Part shown: piece by piece, positions 1-9,714 of the stretch
Position numbering within the stretch: position 1 is the first letter of the stretch
Layout: each line of letters starts with the position of its first letter
NCBI RefSeq assembly: GCF_000411115.1
Contig: NZ_KE150242.1
Coordinates: 242,218-306,217, forward strand
Origin: Capnocytophaga granulosa ATCC 51502
Lineage (GTDB): Bacteria; Bacteroidota; Bacteroidia; Flavobacteriales; Flavobacteriaceae
Reading direction: 5' to 3'
Length of the DNA: 64,000 bases
Notes under the pieces: model-generated
Databases searched by the model: none
What the model was told of the DNA's origin: nothing
The model's input: the letters and a program-made list of their open reading frames with translations, nothing else
Made by a program: the position numbers and the translations under genes

Positions 1-3000
1 GTGCTACTGCTACGGGTACACTCATAAGAACAGAGAATACCAATAGTGATGAGGATAGCTATACACCTGTGGTAACTACAGTAGGAACAGCTTATTACTA
101 TGTAGAGGTAAGCAGTGCTTGTGGTAGTGAGGAAACTAGTGCTCGTGCACATATTACAGTACAGGATATTACAGTACAACCAACACTTACAGCAGTAAAT
201 CTCTGTCAGGGTGCTACAGTGGCCGATCTCAAAGCACAATTGGCTCTAACCCTTACAGGTACATTGAAAGTATATGCAACCGCTACCGATCCTGCGGACT
301 TGGCAGATGCTACCCTGCTCAATGCAACCACTTATTACTATACCGCTACAGAGACAAACAAGTGTGAGAGTGATAGGCAAGCTATGGCAGTGACCCTTGT
401 ACAGGCGCCTACTCCGCAAGCAACATATACGTATTGTGTAGGTACTACAGTAGATACCCTTTGGAAGGCTATAGATGCCAACGATAGTGATAACTCTATC
501 AGAATCTATAATGTAGCTACAGGAGGAACCCCACTTACACGTACCGACTTGCTCTCTACCACTACTTACTATGTGGCAGAGACAGCTTCTAATGGCGGAG
601 TTGTTACCTGTGAGACCTCAAGAGTAGCCACTCAAGTAACTATAGGAAGCGTGGCTAACCCTATCATAGCAACAAGGCCTGCTACTTGTGGTCAGGCAAC
701 AGTGGTTAAGATAACCAACCATGTCCCTGGTATTAACTATACCATAACCGATAGTGCTAATGTAACTGTTGCAGGTGCTTCAGTAGCTGCTGACGGAACC
801 ATCGGGGGTATTACTTCGGCAGGCACCTATAAGATCAAGGCTACTCAGGGTACTTGTGTATCTGGTGAAGAAACCTTTACCATAGCCGAAGCACTCCCTG
901 TTCCTGAAACGCCTACCGTTATGGTAACACGACCTACTTGTACAGCCATGAGTGTAGCTAAGGTAAGCAACTATACAGATTATACTCATGGAGAAACCTT
1001 TGCCATAACCGATAGCAATGGAACAGCTATAGGAGCAGTAGATAATACTACAGGTAATATCACAGGCCTTACTACAGCAGGTACTTATACACTGACCATA
1101 ACTCGTGGTACTTGTAGGGCTGCGGCAGTGGACTTTGACATAGCTGACAAGCTCCCAACACCAGCCAAGCCAGCCATTACGCTAACCCCTGCCAGCTGTA
1201 CCAGCCCAACAGTGGCTAAGCTTACCCAGGTGTCAGGACTAACTTTTTGGCATAATGGTACCCAGTTGACGGTTAATCCGATTACCCATGAGATCATGGG
1301 TCTAGCCCCTGGTACTTATACCATTACGGCTAAGAACAATGACAATTGTGAATCGGTAGCTTCTGATAGCTTTGAGATCAAGGCGCAACAGACAGCCACC
1401 ACCATTACCACTCATCCAGCAGGGGCTACTTACCAAAGAGGAGCCGACGCAACACTGCTTGCAGTAGTGGCCACTGGTGAAGGTACCCTCAGCTATAAGT
1501 GGTATAAGAATACGGATAATAACAACACCTCAGGCACTGAAGTAGGGGATAACAGCCCAAGCTATAAGCCAGACACCAATACCGTAGGAAGTTTCTACTA
1601 CTGGGTAGAGGTAACAAGTACTTGCGGTGCAGTAAAGAGTGCCGTAGCTGAAATCAAGGTAGTAGAAGGGGCACCTACCATAGAGGCCAATGATGACCCT
1701 GATACGACAGTACGCCGAGGCCAGGAAGTAGCCGTACTTGGCAATGACAAGGTCAACGGTAATCCTGCAACCCCAGCCGATGTGGATATCACCATTTCTA
1801 ACGATGGCGGCCTTACAAGAGTAGGGGTAAACCCAGCCACTGGTAAGATTATGATACCTAATGATGCAGCGCCAGCCACTTACGAGATTACTTATAAAAT
1901 CTGTGTGAAGAATCAGCCAACCATCTGTGATGAGGCTAAGGTGAAGATAACCGTGGAAGTGCCTACCCTTGCCCTCAAGGCGGTAGATGATGACTTTGGT
2001 AAGATTCCTAACGCAGTGGATTACACCACTACCAATACGGTATTCTCCGCTGGAGTAGATACCATGGAAGGAGTCGTAGGTAACCTCTCCCCAGAGCGTG
2101 ATGTGGTACTGACTCCAGGGGCACAACCTCATGAGAATATTACCATGAATCCAAATGGTAGCATCACTGTAAAACGCGGTACGCCTAAGGGTACTTACAC
2201 CTACGAGTATACAATATGTCAAAAAGACGTACCTACCAACTGTGATAAGGCTAAGGTAAGCTTTGAAGTTATAGAAGCTCATATCTTTGCCAAAGATGAT
2301 GGTGTATGGGAAGTAGGTACCGAAGGTGCCTTGACCCCAAGTGTCTTGAACAACGATATATTAGGCGAAAGAGTGGGTATTGCTCCTTCCGAGGTAAGTA
2401 TAACAAAAACCAATGGTAAGCCTGTGATTGATGATACTAAGATGGTGATGAACGAAGACGGCCGTATCTCAGTGAAGAAGAACATACCAGAGGGTACTTA
2501 CACGTATTACTATACGATTACAGAGAAGGCCAATACAGCCAATACCTCTAGTGCGTCAGTAACCATAAGGGTAGTGAGCTTCTCCGCTCAGGATGATGAG
2601 TTTAATATTACCAACGACAAGACCAAGGAGTACAAAACCGAAAGTGTTTTGAAAAATGACGAACTCAATAAGAAGAAGAACCCATCACCAGTAGACGATG
2701 TGATCTTGACCAAAGGCAAGGCTAAGGATGCAGAGAGAAACCCAACCAATGCCCTTACCATGAATGAGGATGGTACGATCACCATAGCGCCCAACACCCC
2801 AGACGGTGTTTATACCTATACGTATACCATCTGTAAGAAGTCAGCACCAACAGAGTGTAAGAGTGCCGAAGCGGTGATTAAGCTCTTGCCTGCTTTGATA
2901 GCCAATGATGATGACTTTACCGCCAATCCGATCAACCCGCTTGTAAAAGAGGGTATCGCAGGAAATGTCTTGGACAACGACCGCTATGCTGATGGTAATG

Positions 3001-3500
3001 CCCTAGAACACTTGGATAAGGTGAAGATCACTATGTTGGACAACAATAAATCTGGAGCTCGTATAGAGCAGAATGGTAATGTAGTGATCCCACAAGGCGC
3101 TCCAGCAGGAGATTACACCTTGACTTATAGTCTCTGTATGAAAGATCACCCAACCATCTGTGTTGAGGCTAAGGTGAAGATAGTGATATTGGAAGACAAA
3201 CCGATAGTGATCCACAATGGTATCTCTGCCAATGGTGACGGTGTGAACGATGGCTTTATGATAGAGCATATTGAGGGGTATCCTAAGAATAATCTTAAGA
3301 TATTCAACCGTTGGGGTGTATTGGTTTATGAAAAGGACGGTTACACCAACAGTGAGCCATTTGACGGCCATTCTAACGGACGTGCGACCATAAGTGCCGA
3401 TAGCAAGCTCCCACAAGGAACTTACTACTACATCTTAGAGTATCAAGATACAGCCGAGCAAACCCATACCAAGAAAGGTTGGTTGTACCTCAAATACTAG
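1..3500 (+). CDS. Giant Ig-like repeat surface protein with T9SS type-B C-terminal domain (3' part)
   Basis: The reading frame is open from the window edge (first full codon at base 3), so the true start lies upstream; the GTG at 69 is not a real start. The first half has Ig-like modules rich in Thr and Val with Cys-flanked strands. Between about 1680 and 3190 there are five modules of about 90 residues, each ending in a pattern such as GTYTYEYTIC followed by a Cys-containing strand. The last 100 residues (from about 3200) carry NGDGVNDGF, FNRWGVLVYE and GTYYYILEY and end in KKGWLYLKY. This is the gliding-motility-associated C-terminal (CHU_C, type-B) sorting domain used by the type IX secretion system. 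I infer a cell-surface adhesin-like protein exported by T9SS; sprE follows directly. Confidence 0.9.
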   Translation, partial: ATATGTLIRTENTNSDEDSYTPVVTTVGTAYYYVEVSSACGSEETSARAHITVQDITVQPTLTAVNLCQGATVADLKAQLALTLTGTLKVYATATDPADLADATLLNATTYYYTATETNKCESDRQAMAVTLVQAPTPQATYTYCVGTTVDTLWKAIDANDSDNSIRIYNVATGGTPLTRTDLLSTTTYYVAETASNGGVVTCETSRVATQVTIGSVANPIIATRPATCGQATVVKITNHVPGINYTITDSANVTVAGASVAADGTIGGITSAGTYKIKATQGTCVSGEETFTIAEALPVPETPTVMVTRPTCTAMSVAKVSNYTDYTHGETFAITDSNGTAIGAVDNTTGNITGLTTAGTYTLTITRGTCRAAAVDFDIADKLPTPAKPAITLTPASCTSPTVAKLTQVSGLTFWHNGTQLTVNPITHEIMGLAPGTYTITAKNNDNCESVASDSFEIKAQQTATTITTHPAGATYQRGADATLLAVVATGEGTLSYKWYKNTDNNNTSGTEVGDNSPSYKPDTNTVGSFYYWVEVTSTCGAVKSAVAEIKVVEGAPTIEANDDPDTTVRRGQEVAVLGNDKVNGNPATPADVDITISNDGGLTRVGVNPATGKIMIPNDAAPATYEITYKICVKNQPTICDEAKVKITVEVPTLALKAVDDDFGKIPNAVDYTTTNTVFSAGVDTMEGVVGNLSPERDVVLTPGAQPHENITMNPNGSITVKRGTPKGTYTYEYTICQKDVPTNCDKAKVSFEVIEAHIFAKDDGVWEVGTEGALTPSVLNNDILGERVGIAPSEVSITKTNGKPVIDDTKMVMNEDGRISVKKNIPEGTYTYYYTITEKANTANTSSASVTIRVVSFSAQDDEFNITNDKTKEYKTESVLKNDELNKKKNPSPVDDVILTKGKAKDAERNPTNALTMNEDGTITIAPNTPDGVYTYTYTICKKSAPTECKSAEAVIKLLPALIANDDDFTANPINPLVKEGIAGNVLDNDRYADGNALEHLDKVKITMLDNNKSGARIEQNGNVVIPQGAPAGDYTLTYSLCMKDHPTICVEAKVKIVILEDKPIVIHNGISANGDGVNDGFMIEHIEGYPKNNLKIFNRWGVLVYEKDGYTNSEPFDGHSNGRATISADSKLPQGTYYYILEYQDTAEQTHTKKGWLYLKY

Positions 3501-3610
3501 TGACAAGTGACTAACGACGAGTGACGAGTGACTAACGACAAGTGACTAATGACAAATCATTACAGATTCGTCATTAGTCATTTGTCATTAATCATTAATC
3601 ATTAATAATA
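3501..3610. repeat. Heptad repeat array with strand switch
   Basis: Degenerate 7-bp tandem units (TGACAAG, TGACTAA, CGACGAG) run to about 3555. The array then continues as its reverse complement (GTCATTA, GTCATTT), so the two halves can pair into a long imperfect hairpin. It lies directly after the stop of the surface protein and probably ends its transcript. Confidence 0.7.
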
Positions 3611-3613
3611 GCT

Positions 3614-3621
3614 TAATTTTG
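3614..3621 (+). promoter_or_regulatory. Candidate -7 box for sprE
   Basis: TAATTTTG matches the Bacteroidota -7 consensus TAnnTTTG and lies 52 bases before the sprE start. No TTG sits at the usual 19-20 bp upstream; the nearest TTTG is 29 bp away, so the call is tentative. Confidence 0.4.
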
Positions 3622-3673
3622 TTTGATGATTCAAAAAAAATGACTAACTTGCGCCTTGTTATTATTTTCTTAG

Positions 3674-6178
3674 ATGAAGTTGCACAAATTATCTATTTAT
3701 TTCCTACTGATAGCCCTTATAACAGGCTGTACCACTAAGTCGGATACTTATTACAACCGTCAGTTTCGCATGATCCCAACCATGTACAATGTGTTGTATA
3801 ACGGCAATTTAGCACTCGAAGAAGGCAAAAAAGAATTAGCCGAAAAGCACAAAGACAATTACTTTGAGATCTTAGAAGTAGAACCCGAAGTACGCTCCCA
3901 GAATTACAACCTCAAGGGAGAAGGAAACCCGCACTTTGACCGTGCCGAGGAGAAGGCGATCAAGGCAATCCAACGCCATTCTATGGTCTTTGATGGCAAA
4001 CAGAAGAATAGAAAGATTGATGATGCCTATATGCTACTGGGTAAGGCACGCTATTACAATGGTCGCTATATCCCAGCCTTAGAGGCCTTTAACCATCTGC
4101 TAACCAACTATGGAGAGACCAACCAGCGCTACAATGCGGCTGTATGGCGTGAAAAAGCGCATATTCAGCTCGGTAGAGAACAGTTGGCCGTAACTGACTT
4201 AGAGAAAATCCTCCAAGAGGAACAACCCAAGCGCCGAGAGCGAGCTACCCTACATGCGGTATTGGCTCAGGCGTTTATCAATTTAGAGGCCTATCCCAAG
4301 GCTATTGAAGCGCTAAAACAAGCCAGCCAAGAGACCAAGGAAAAGCCTAAAAGAGGCCGTTATTACTATATCATAGGGCAACTCTTTGAGCATCTCCAGC
4401 AGCGCGATTCCGCTCAGGCCTATTACCAAAAGGTGATCGGGCTGAACTGGAATATTCCCCGACGCCTATGGGTAGAAGCTCAGATAGGCAAGGCGCGTAC
4501 CCAAACCCTTACTCCTGAGCAGAAAATAGAATATACCAAGAAGTTGCGCAAAATGGAAAAACTCTATGAACATAAGGACTTGCTCGACTTGGTGTATTTC
4601 CAGCATGCGCTCTTCCTCGAAGGAGAGAACAAGCCCAAAGGTGCTACCGAGTACTTCTTGCGCTCTTTGGAAAAAAATAAGGACAATGACGGCTTGCGTC
4701 AGCGTGCCCATGAACACTTAGCAGACTTGTATTTCAAGGATAAAAAATACCCCTTGGCCTATGCTCACTACGACAGTACACTGGTGTATATCCCTAAAAA
4801 CACGCTCGAACATCTCTATATGCGTCGCAAAAGGGATAACCTGGCTCAGATTACCGCCTTTGAGAATACCATAGCCAAGGCCGATAGTCTTTCTCATATC
4901 ATGAAAATGCCCAAGGAGGAACAAGTACGTTATTTCCAGCAGCATATTGACTCCCTAAAGCAACAACCTCAGGACAAAAAAGTAATCTCTATTACTGATT
5001 TTGGACGAACAACCACTACACAGCACCAAGCGCCACAAGAAGGCTTCTATTTCTATATACCTCAGACGGTTGCCTATGGCAAGCAACTCTTCAAACAGCG
5101 CTTCGGAGACCGTCCACTAGTGGATAATTGGCGTTGGTCTAATCAGCTTATTGCTCAGCAACCTACTGAGACAGAGAAAGATAGCTTATCCGCCCCTAAA
5201 GTGTCCGCTGAGGATTACCTAAGCCAGCTGCCAAGCGAAACTCAGCTCGAACAACTCCAAAAGGACAGAGAGGCCGCCCTCTATGGGGTAGGGGAACTCT
5301 ATTGGGAAAAGTTTGCCGACGGGAAATTGGCCGAACAACGCCTTACCCGCCTGCTCTCACTCACTCAGAATGACAAGCTCAAGGAAAAAGCCCTCTATCT
5401 CTTATACAAGATAAGCGAAGAAAAATATCCTAAGGAGGCCGAGGCCTACAAAGAGCGATTGCTGGCATCTTTCCCTAATTCAGAATATGCCAAACCACTT
5501 TCAGGACAGCAAAGCACCAATGAAAAGGCACTAAAAGAGCAATACCAACAGCTGAGTGACCAACTTGCGGCACAGCAATTTGCCCAAGTGCGTGACTATA
5601 TAGACACCCACAAGGCCGATTATAAGACCTCTTCCATGGCACCCGACTGGGATATACTCAGGGCAAAGGCCATCGCCCGATTGGAAGGAAAGGCGGCTTA
5701 TATACGTGAGTTAGAGGCTATTGTACAAGAATACCCCAATACCTCTCAAGCCGATGATCTCAAGGAAAAGCTCGAAATACTCAAAGGTACCCCTCAGAAG
5801 CCTACATTCTTGGGCGATGAAGAGGCTACTTCTTGGAAACTGGTGTTGCCAGCCTTAGGCGAGCAGCAGCTTACCCAACTAAAGGATTACTTAGAGGAAA
5901 ATGGTTTCGCTTACCTCTCTCTAAGCCAAGATGTATATGATGACAAGGAGCAATTCACAGTCCTTCACGGCTTTATGTCAAGGCAAATGGCCGAGGGATT
6001 TGTGCAAAGAATCAATCACTATTTCCAAGAAAAAGTCTTAGCAGGCAAGAAGAAAAAAGATGAAGAAAAAAATCAAGAAAATACTATGTTTTTCAAAGAT
6101 TTTTTCGTAATTTCGTCAGAAAATTATGCGATCCTACAAACGTTTAAAAACAAGGAAGAATACATAAAAATTAACTAA
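3674..6178 (+). CDS. sprE: T9SS/gliding lipoprotein SprE (PorW)
   Basis: This is an 834-residue lipoprotein: a short hydrophobic leader ends in LITGC, so Cys19 would be lipidated. The following YNVLYNGNLALEEGKKEL segment resembles the start of SprE/PorW, a periplasmic TPR lipoprotein needed for type IX secretion and gliding. Helical TPR-like repeats fill residues of about 110-390 and 530-700 (for example DDAYMLLGKARYYNGRYIPALE, split into hairpins). The C-terminus has a Lys-rich stretch and a tail of about 30 residues that is less typical. The ATG follows an upstream stop and a weak A/T-rich leader. The bactofilin gene starts 3 bases after the stop, as in other flavobacteria where sprE precedes bactofilin and atpZ (recalled, not searched). 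Confidence 0.85.
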   Translation: MKLHKLSIYFLLIALITGCTTKSDTYYNRQFRMIPTMYNVLYNGNLALEEGKKELAEKHKDNYFEILEVEPEVRSQNYNLKGEGNPHFDRAEEKAIKAIQRHSMVFDGKQKNRKIDDAYMLLGKARYYNGRYIPALEAFNHLLTNYGETNQRYNAAVWREKAHIQLGREQLAVTDLEKILQEEQPKRRERATLHAVLAQAFINLEAYPKAIEALKQASQETKEKPKRGRYYYIIGQLFEHLQQRDSAQAYYQKVIGLNWNIPRRLWVEAQIGKARTQTLTPEQKIEYTKKLRKMEKLYEHKDLLDLVYFQHALFLEGENKPKGATEYFLRSLEKNKDNDGLRQRAHEHLADLYFKDKKYPLAYAHYDSTLVYIPKNTLEHLYMRRKRDNLAQITAFENTIAKADSLSHIMKMPKEEQVRYFQQHIDSLKQQPQDKKVISITDFGRTTTTQHQAPQEGFYFYIPQTVAYGKQLFKQRFGDRPLVDNWRWSNQLIAQQPTETEKDSLSAPKVSAEDYLSQLPSETQLEQLQKDREAALYGVGELYWEKFADGKLAEQRLTRLLSLTQNDKLKEKALYLLYKISEEKYPKEAEAYKERLLASFPNSEYAKPLSGQQSTNEKALKEQYQQLSDQLAAQQFAQVRDYIDTHKADYKTSSMAPDWDILRAKAIARLEGKAAYIRELEAIVQEYPNTSQADDLKEKLEILKGTPQKPTFLGDEEATSWKLVLPALGEQQLTQLKDYLEENGFAYLSLSQDVYDDKEQFTVLHGFMSRQMAEGFVQRINHYFQEKVLAGKKKKDEEKNQENTMFFKDFFVISSENYAILQTFKNKEEYIKIN

Positions 6179-6180
6179 CA

Positions 6181-6582
6181 ATGTTTAATAAAGAAAATAA
6201 GAAAACCATGGCAGTAGACAATTCAGTAGCGGGGAGCAACCGCATCGTAGCAGGTACTAAGATCAAAGGAGAAGTAAACTCAGGTTCTGACTTCCGTATA
6301 GATGGAGAAATAGAAGGTACCATACAGACCTCTGGTCGATTGGTGGTAGGAAGAACAGGCCTTATCAAGGGCAATGTGATCTGTACCAATGCCGATGTAG
6401 AAGGTACAATCAATGGAACTTTGGTGGTTAAAAATACGCTCTCTCTTAAGGCAACTGCCGTGATAGAAGGAGAAGTACAAGCAGACAAGCTCGCTATAGA
6501 ACCTGGTGCGGTATTCAATGTGACTTGTAAAATGGGAGTCAAAGGAACACCTCCGGTAAGCAATGAACCAGCAAAAAAATAA
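6181..6582 (+). CDS. Bactofilin (polymer-forming cytoskeletal protein)
   Basis: The 133-residue protein has the bactofilin (DUF583) core: a short polar N-terminus, then regularly spaced Gly-rich beta-helix turns (IKGEVNSGSDFRIDGEIEG, VGRTGLIKGNV, VEGTINGTLVV, IEGEVQADKL) over residues 25-115. Such proteins self-assemble into filaments without nucleotide and usually sit at the inner membrane. It starts 3 bases after sprE and overlaps the next gene by 20 bases, so the three genes are very likely one operon. The start ATG at 6181 is used because it is the first in frame; a second ATG lies 9 codons later, before AVDNSVAGS. Confidence 0.9.
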   Translation: MFNKENKKTMAVDNSVAGSNRIVAGTKIKGEVNSGSDFRIDGEIEGTIQTSGRLVVGRTGLIKGNVICTNADVEGTINGTLVVKNTLSLKATAVIEGEVQADKLAIEPGAVFNVTCKMGVKGTPPVSNEPAKK

Positions 6583-6790
6583 TCCTAATAGCTGGGTAAA
6601 ATTCTCCCAAGTGGGTTTGCAAATGGCCGTTACCATAGCCCTTTGCGCCTATGGCGGGAATCTCTTGGACAGCAAATATCCTGCCATAGCCCCATGGGGT
6701 GTGGTGGGCGGGAGTCTCTTTGGAGTGTTTGCCGCCCTCTATCATGTGATAAAACAAGTTAAAGCAATGAACGATGATAGTGACCAATGA
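6563..6790 (+). CDS. AtpZ/AtpI-family small membrane protein
   Basis: This 75-residue protein has two hydrophobic segments (residues about 15-33 and 44-64) joined by LLDSKYPAIAPWG. That layout matches the AtpZ/AtpI family, which is normally encoded just before the F1Fo ATP synthase operon and helps c-ring assembly or Mg2+/Ca2+ movement. The gene overlaps the bactofilin gene by 20 bases. No atpB/E/F follows here. Instead come a 7-bp repeat array and an unrelated exported protein, so the ATP synthase operon has been separated from it or is absent from this site. Confidence 0.8.
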   Translation: MNQQKNNPNSWVKFSQVGLQMAVTIALCAYGGNLLDSKYPAIAPWGVVGGSLFGVFAALYHVIKQVKAMNDDSDQ

Positions 6791-6862
6791 CCAATGACTA
6801 GTGACTAACCACTAACCACTAACTGCTAACCACTAATCACTAACCACTAATCACTAACCACT
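6788..6862. repeat. Heptad repeat array (ACTAACC type)
   Basis: About ten 7-bp units such as CTAACCA and CTAATCA fill the whole gap between atpZ and the next start codon and run right up to the ATG, leaving no separate ribosome-binding site. Confidence 0.7.
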
Positions 6863-7558
6863 ATGAAATACTTTTTTTGGAGTGTTCTTGGTTTGCTAGC
6901 ATCTATTCAAGGGTATGGGCAAGCACAATCCTTACAGGAGGAGCAAATACAAAAGCAATTCCCTGCTAAGGTACAAAAGCAATTGGGTATTACCTATCCC
7001 ATAACCAAGGCTTATACCTATAAGGATAAGGAAGGGACACATGTTTGGGTCTTTACCGAGAATAAGCTCTATGAAAGAGCAAGAAGAAAGGAGCAAACCT
7101 ATAAGAAAAATAGTGAGGGTGAGGTGATTAATGACAAGATTAAGGCCTTTCACCTCTTAGAGAAAGCAGATACCTACCAAGTGGTAAGGGTCGTATATGA
7201 TTATAGTCCTAAGTGGGAAGGTACGGAGTTCTCTATTTGGTTTTGGACAAAATTTGTCTCCTTTACCGATTTAGACCAAGATGGTTATGTGGATCCAATC
7301 ATTGTCTATGGGGCAGCGCCTACCGATGGTGATCCTGACAGGGGTAAAGTAAAGCTCTTAGCTTATCACAAGGGGGAGAAAACGGCTATTCGTCACCAAG
7401 ATGACCCCAGTGATGAAGGGCGAGAAACCCAGATAGATGCCTCCTATTACACCCTGCCGCGTCCCATTCGTCAAAAAATGTTTGATACGATCAATCATTT
7501 GCAAGAAAATCAGCTTACTTTGTTTAATCCAGAGGATTTTAAAAAGTTGAAAAGATAA
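6863..7558 (+). CDS. Exported protein of unknown function with an Asp-rich DxDxDG-like loop
   Basis: The 231-residue protein begins with a signal peptide (MKYFFWSVLGLLASIQGYGQ, cut after the GYG/Q region). The mature part has no family I can name with certainty. It contains DLDQDGYVDPIIVYG (residues about 133-147), an EF-hand or FG-GAP-like calcium loop that is common in secreted Bacteroidota proteins, and a polar basic tail. The layout recalls the family annotated in Riemerella as M949_RS01915 (surface polysaccharide related), but that is a weak memory match. The start codon directly follows the heptad array. Confidence 0.6.
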   Translation: MKYFFWSVLGLLASIQGYGQAQSLQEEQIQKQFPAKVQKQLGITYPITKAYTYKDKEGTHVWVFTENKLYERARRKEQTYKKNSEGEVINDKIKAFHLLEKADTYQVVRVVYDYSPKWEGTEFSIWFWTKFVSFTDLDQDGYVDPIIVYGAAPTDGDPDRGKVKLLAYHKGEKTAIRHQDDPSDEGRETQIDASYYTLPRPIRQKMFDTINHLQENQLTLFNPEDFKKLKR

Positions 7559-7568
7559 AATATTTGAT

Positions 7569-7873
7569 TTAAGTTTCGCAAGTTGTTTTTAGGTTGCTAT
7601 TGAAATTGCAAGTAACTGATAAACAATTATTTGTAAAAACCTTCCCCCAACCCCCCTCCAAAGGATAGTCTGCGAATACTTGGAGCAGAGTATGTGAGTT
7701 GCGAGAGCGGAGTATGTGTCTTTAAGGGCGTTGAAATGGTCTAATTTGTTTATTAACTTAGAAAATTTCCCTTTTATAACTTATTGAACCTCTATTACTT
7801 ACTAACTCCCCCCTTGAGGGGGGTAGGGGGGATGTTTTGAGAATCAGTTGATTACAGAGCTTGCGAAACTTAA
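7569..7873. mobile_element. MITE-like element, copy 1 (305 bp)
   Basis: This fills most of the roughly 390-bp gap before the phosphoglucomutase gene. The ends are perfect 14-bp inverted repeats, TTAAGTTTCGCAAG at 7569-7582 and CTTGCGAAACTTAA at 7860-7873. Inside are two C/G-run blocks (CCCCCAACCCCCCTCC and CCCCCCTTGAGGGGGG followed by TAGGGGGG) and a block with GAGAGCGGAGTATGTG. No protein is encoded. Two further full copies lie between the prolyl oligopeptidase genes. Confidence 0.8.
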
Positions 7874-7949
7874 GTATTTGAGTTACAAAGCTTATGAAGC
7901 TTGAATTGATAATTAACAATTGACAATTAACAATTAAAAAAGATAAATT

Positions 7950-9668
7950 ATGGACCTATTACAAAAAAGTAAAGAAAATGCTCAGTCTTGGCTTAGTCCT
8001 ACCTTTGACGAGCCAACACAAAAGGCAGTACGTGAGCTACTTGCAGGAAATCCTGAGGAGCTTACCGAATGTTTTCATAAGAATTTGGAATTTGGTACAG
8101 GAGGTATGCGCGGGATCATGGGTATTGGTACCAATCGTATGAACCGCTATACCTTGGGAAAGAATACCCAAGGATTGAGCAACTACCTCAAAAAGGTATA
8201 TCCCAATGAGCAAGTGAAGGTAGTCATTGCCTATGACTGTCGTCACAACTCTCAGGATTTTGCCAAGATAGTAGCCGATGTCTTCTCTGCCAATGGTATC
8301 AAGGTGTATCTCTTCTCCCAGTTGCGCCCTACACCAGAACTTTCTTTCGCTATACGCTACCTCAAGTGCCATAGTGGTATTGTCCTTACAGCCTCTCACA
8401 ACCCCCCAGAATACAATGGGTACAAGGTCTATTGGACAGATGGAGGCCAGCTAGTACCTCCTCAGGACAAGGAAGTAATGGAAGCCATTGACAAGGTACA
8501 ATTTGCTGATATTAAATTTACTCCCAACGAGTCGCTTATTGAAAAGATTGATTCTCAGGTAGATGAGGCCTTTATAGAAGCCTCCTTGAACAAGGCCAAT
8601 TTCCCTATCGCAGGCAAGGAAAATCTTAAGATTGTTTACACACCTTTGCATGGGACATCGGTAACCATTATCCCTAAGCTCTTGCAGCGTGCAGGCTACA
8701 CCTCTCTATATATAGTAGAGGAACAAGCCACCCCCGATGGTAGCTTCCCTACCGTGAAATCGCCTAATCCTGAAGAACCTGAAGCACTTACTATGGCTCT
8801 GAAAAAGGCCGAAGAAGTACAGGCAGATATTGTGTTCGGTACGGATCCCGATAGCGACCGTATAGGGATTGCTGTACGTAACCTCCAAGGCAAGATGGAG
8901 TTGCTTAACGGAAACCAAACAATGCTCCTAATGACCAAATACCTCTTGGACAAGTGGAAAGAAAAAGGTGAAAAGACAGGCCATGAGTTTATTGCCTCTA
9001 CCATAGTTTCTACACCTATGATGCAGAAACTTGCCGATGCCTATGGGGTAGAGTATAAGGAAGGGCTTACAGGTTTCAAATGGATAGCCAAGATGATCAA
9101 GGACTTCCCAGACCAACAGTTTATCGGTGGGGGAGAGGAAAGTTTCGGCTATATGGTAGGTGATTTTGTTCGTGATAAAGATGCGGAAACCTCCGCCTTA
9201 TTGGCTATGGGAATTGCTGCTGAGGCTAAGGCCAAAGGTAGTTCCTTCTTCAAGGAAATGCTTAAGATGTACCAAGAGTTTGGCCTTTATCAAGAATACT
9301 TGATTTCCGTAGTGAAAAAAGGGATCAGCGGGGCAGAGGAGATCAACCAAATCATGAAGAACCTTCGCGAAAACCCTGTCAAAGAGATCTTAGGTGAAAA
9401 AGTCGTACGTATAGATGACTACCAAACCTCTGTAAGCTATAACCCACTGACAGGTGAGAAAAAGCCTATTGAGATTCCTAAATCCAATGTGTTGATTTAC
9501 CATACAGAAAAAGGACTTAAGGTAGCAGCACGCCCCAGTGGTACCGAACCTAAAATCAAGTTCTATTTCAGCGCCAACGCCCCTCTTACCTCTATAGAGG
9601 CTTATGAGGCTACACGTGAGGCCTTACTGGCTAAAATTAAGCAAGTAACCAAAGAATGGAGTTTATAA
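7950..9668 (+). CDS. Phosphoglucomutase/phosphomannomutase
   Basis: The enzyme interconverts hexose 1-phosphate and 6-phosphate in the cytoplasm, feeding nucleotide-sugar and glycogen pathways. All alpha-D-phosphohexomutase signatures are present: GTGGMRG near residue 49-55, the phosphoserine loop TASHNPPEYNGYK with Ser149, the metal loop GTDPDSDR near residue 300, the sugar loop GGGEESFGY near residue 395 and the phosphate loop RPSGTEPK near residue 535. The length of 572 fits the longer PgcA-like subfamily. The start ATG at 7950 follows a heptad-like AATTAAC array and an A-rich leader. It appears to be monocistronic or to lead into the ABC exporter 46 bases downstream. Confidence 0.93.
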   Translation: MDLLQKSKENAQSWLSPTFDEPTQKAVRELLAGNPEELTECFHKNLEFGTGGMRGIMGIGTNRMNRYTLGKNTQGLSNYLKKVYPNEQVKVVIAYDCRHNSQDFAKIVADVFSANGIKVYLFSQLRPTPELSFAIRYLKCHSGIVLTASHNPPEYNGYKVYWTDGGQLVPPQDKEVMEAIDKVQFADIKFTPNESLIEKIDSQVDEAFIEASLNKANFPIAGKENLKIVYTPLHGTSVTIIPKLLQRAGYTSLYIVEEQATPDGSFPTVKSPNPEEPEALTMALKKAEEVQADIVFGTDPDSDRIGIAVRNLQGKMELLNGNQTMLLMTKYLLDKWKEKGEKTGHEFIASTIVSTPMMQKLADAYGVEYKEGLTGFKWIAKMIKDFPDQQFIGGGEESFGYMVGDFVRDKDAETSALLAMGIAAEAKAKGSSFFKEMLKMYQEFGLYQEYLISVVKKGISGAEEINQIMKNLRENPVKEILGEKVVRIDDYQTSVSYNPLTGEKKPIEIPKSNVLIYHTEKGLKVAARPSGTEPKIKFYFSANAPLTSIEAYEATREALLAKIKQVTKEWSL

Positions 9669-9714
9669 AACTGATTATTAATTAGTTAGAAATGATTTTC
9701 TTATATATTATTGA

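Noticed and set aside
1530..2282. Long open frame (250 codons) on the minus strand inside the giant Ig-like gene
   Set aside because: It is a reverse-frame shadow of the repetitive Thr/Val-rich coding sequence, has no family features and no promoter.
7640..7850. G-quadruplex regulatory element
   Set aside because: The G/C runs belong to the MITE-like repeat and occur as two runs per strand, too few for a confident intramolecular quadruplex.
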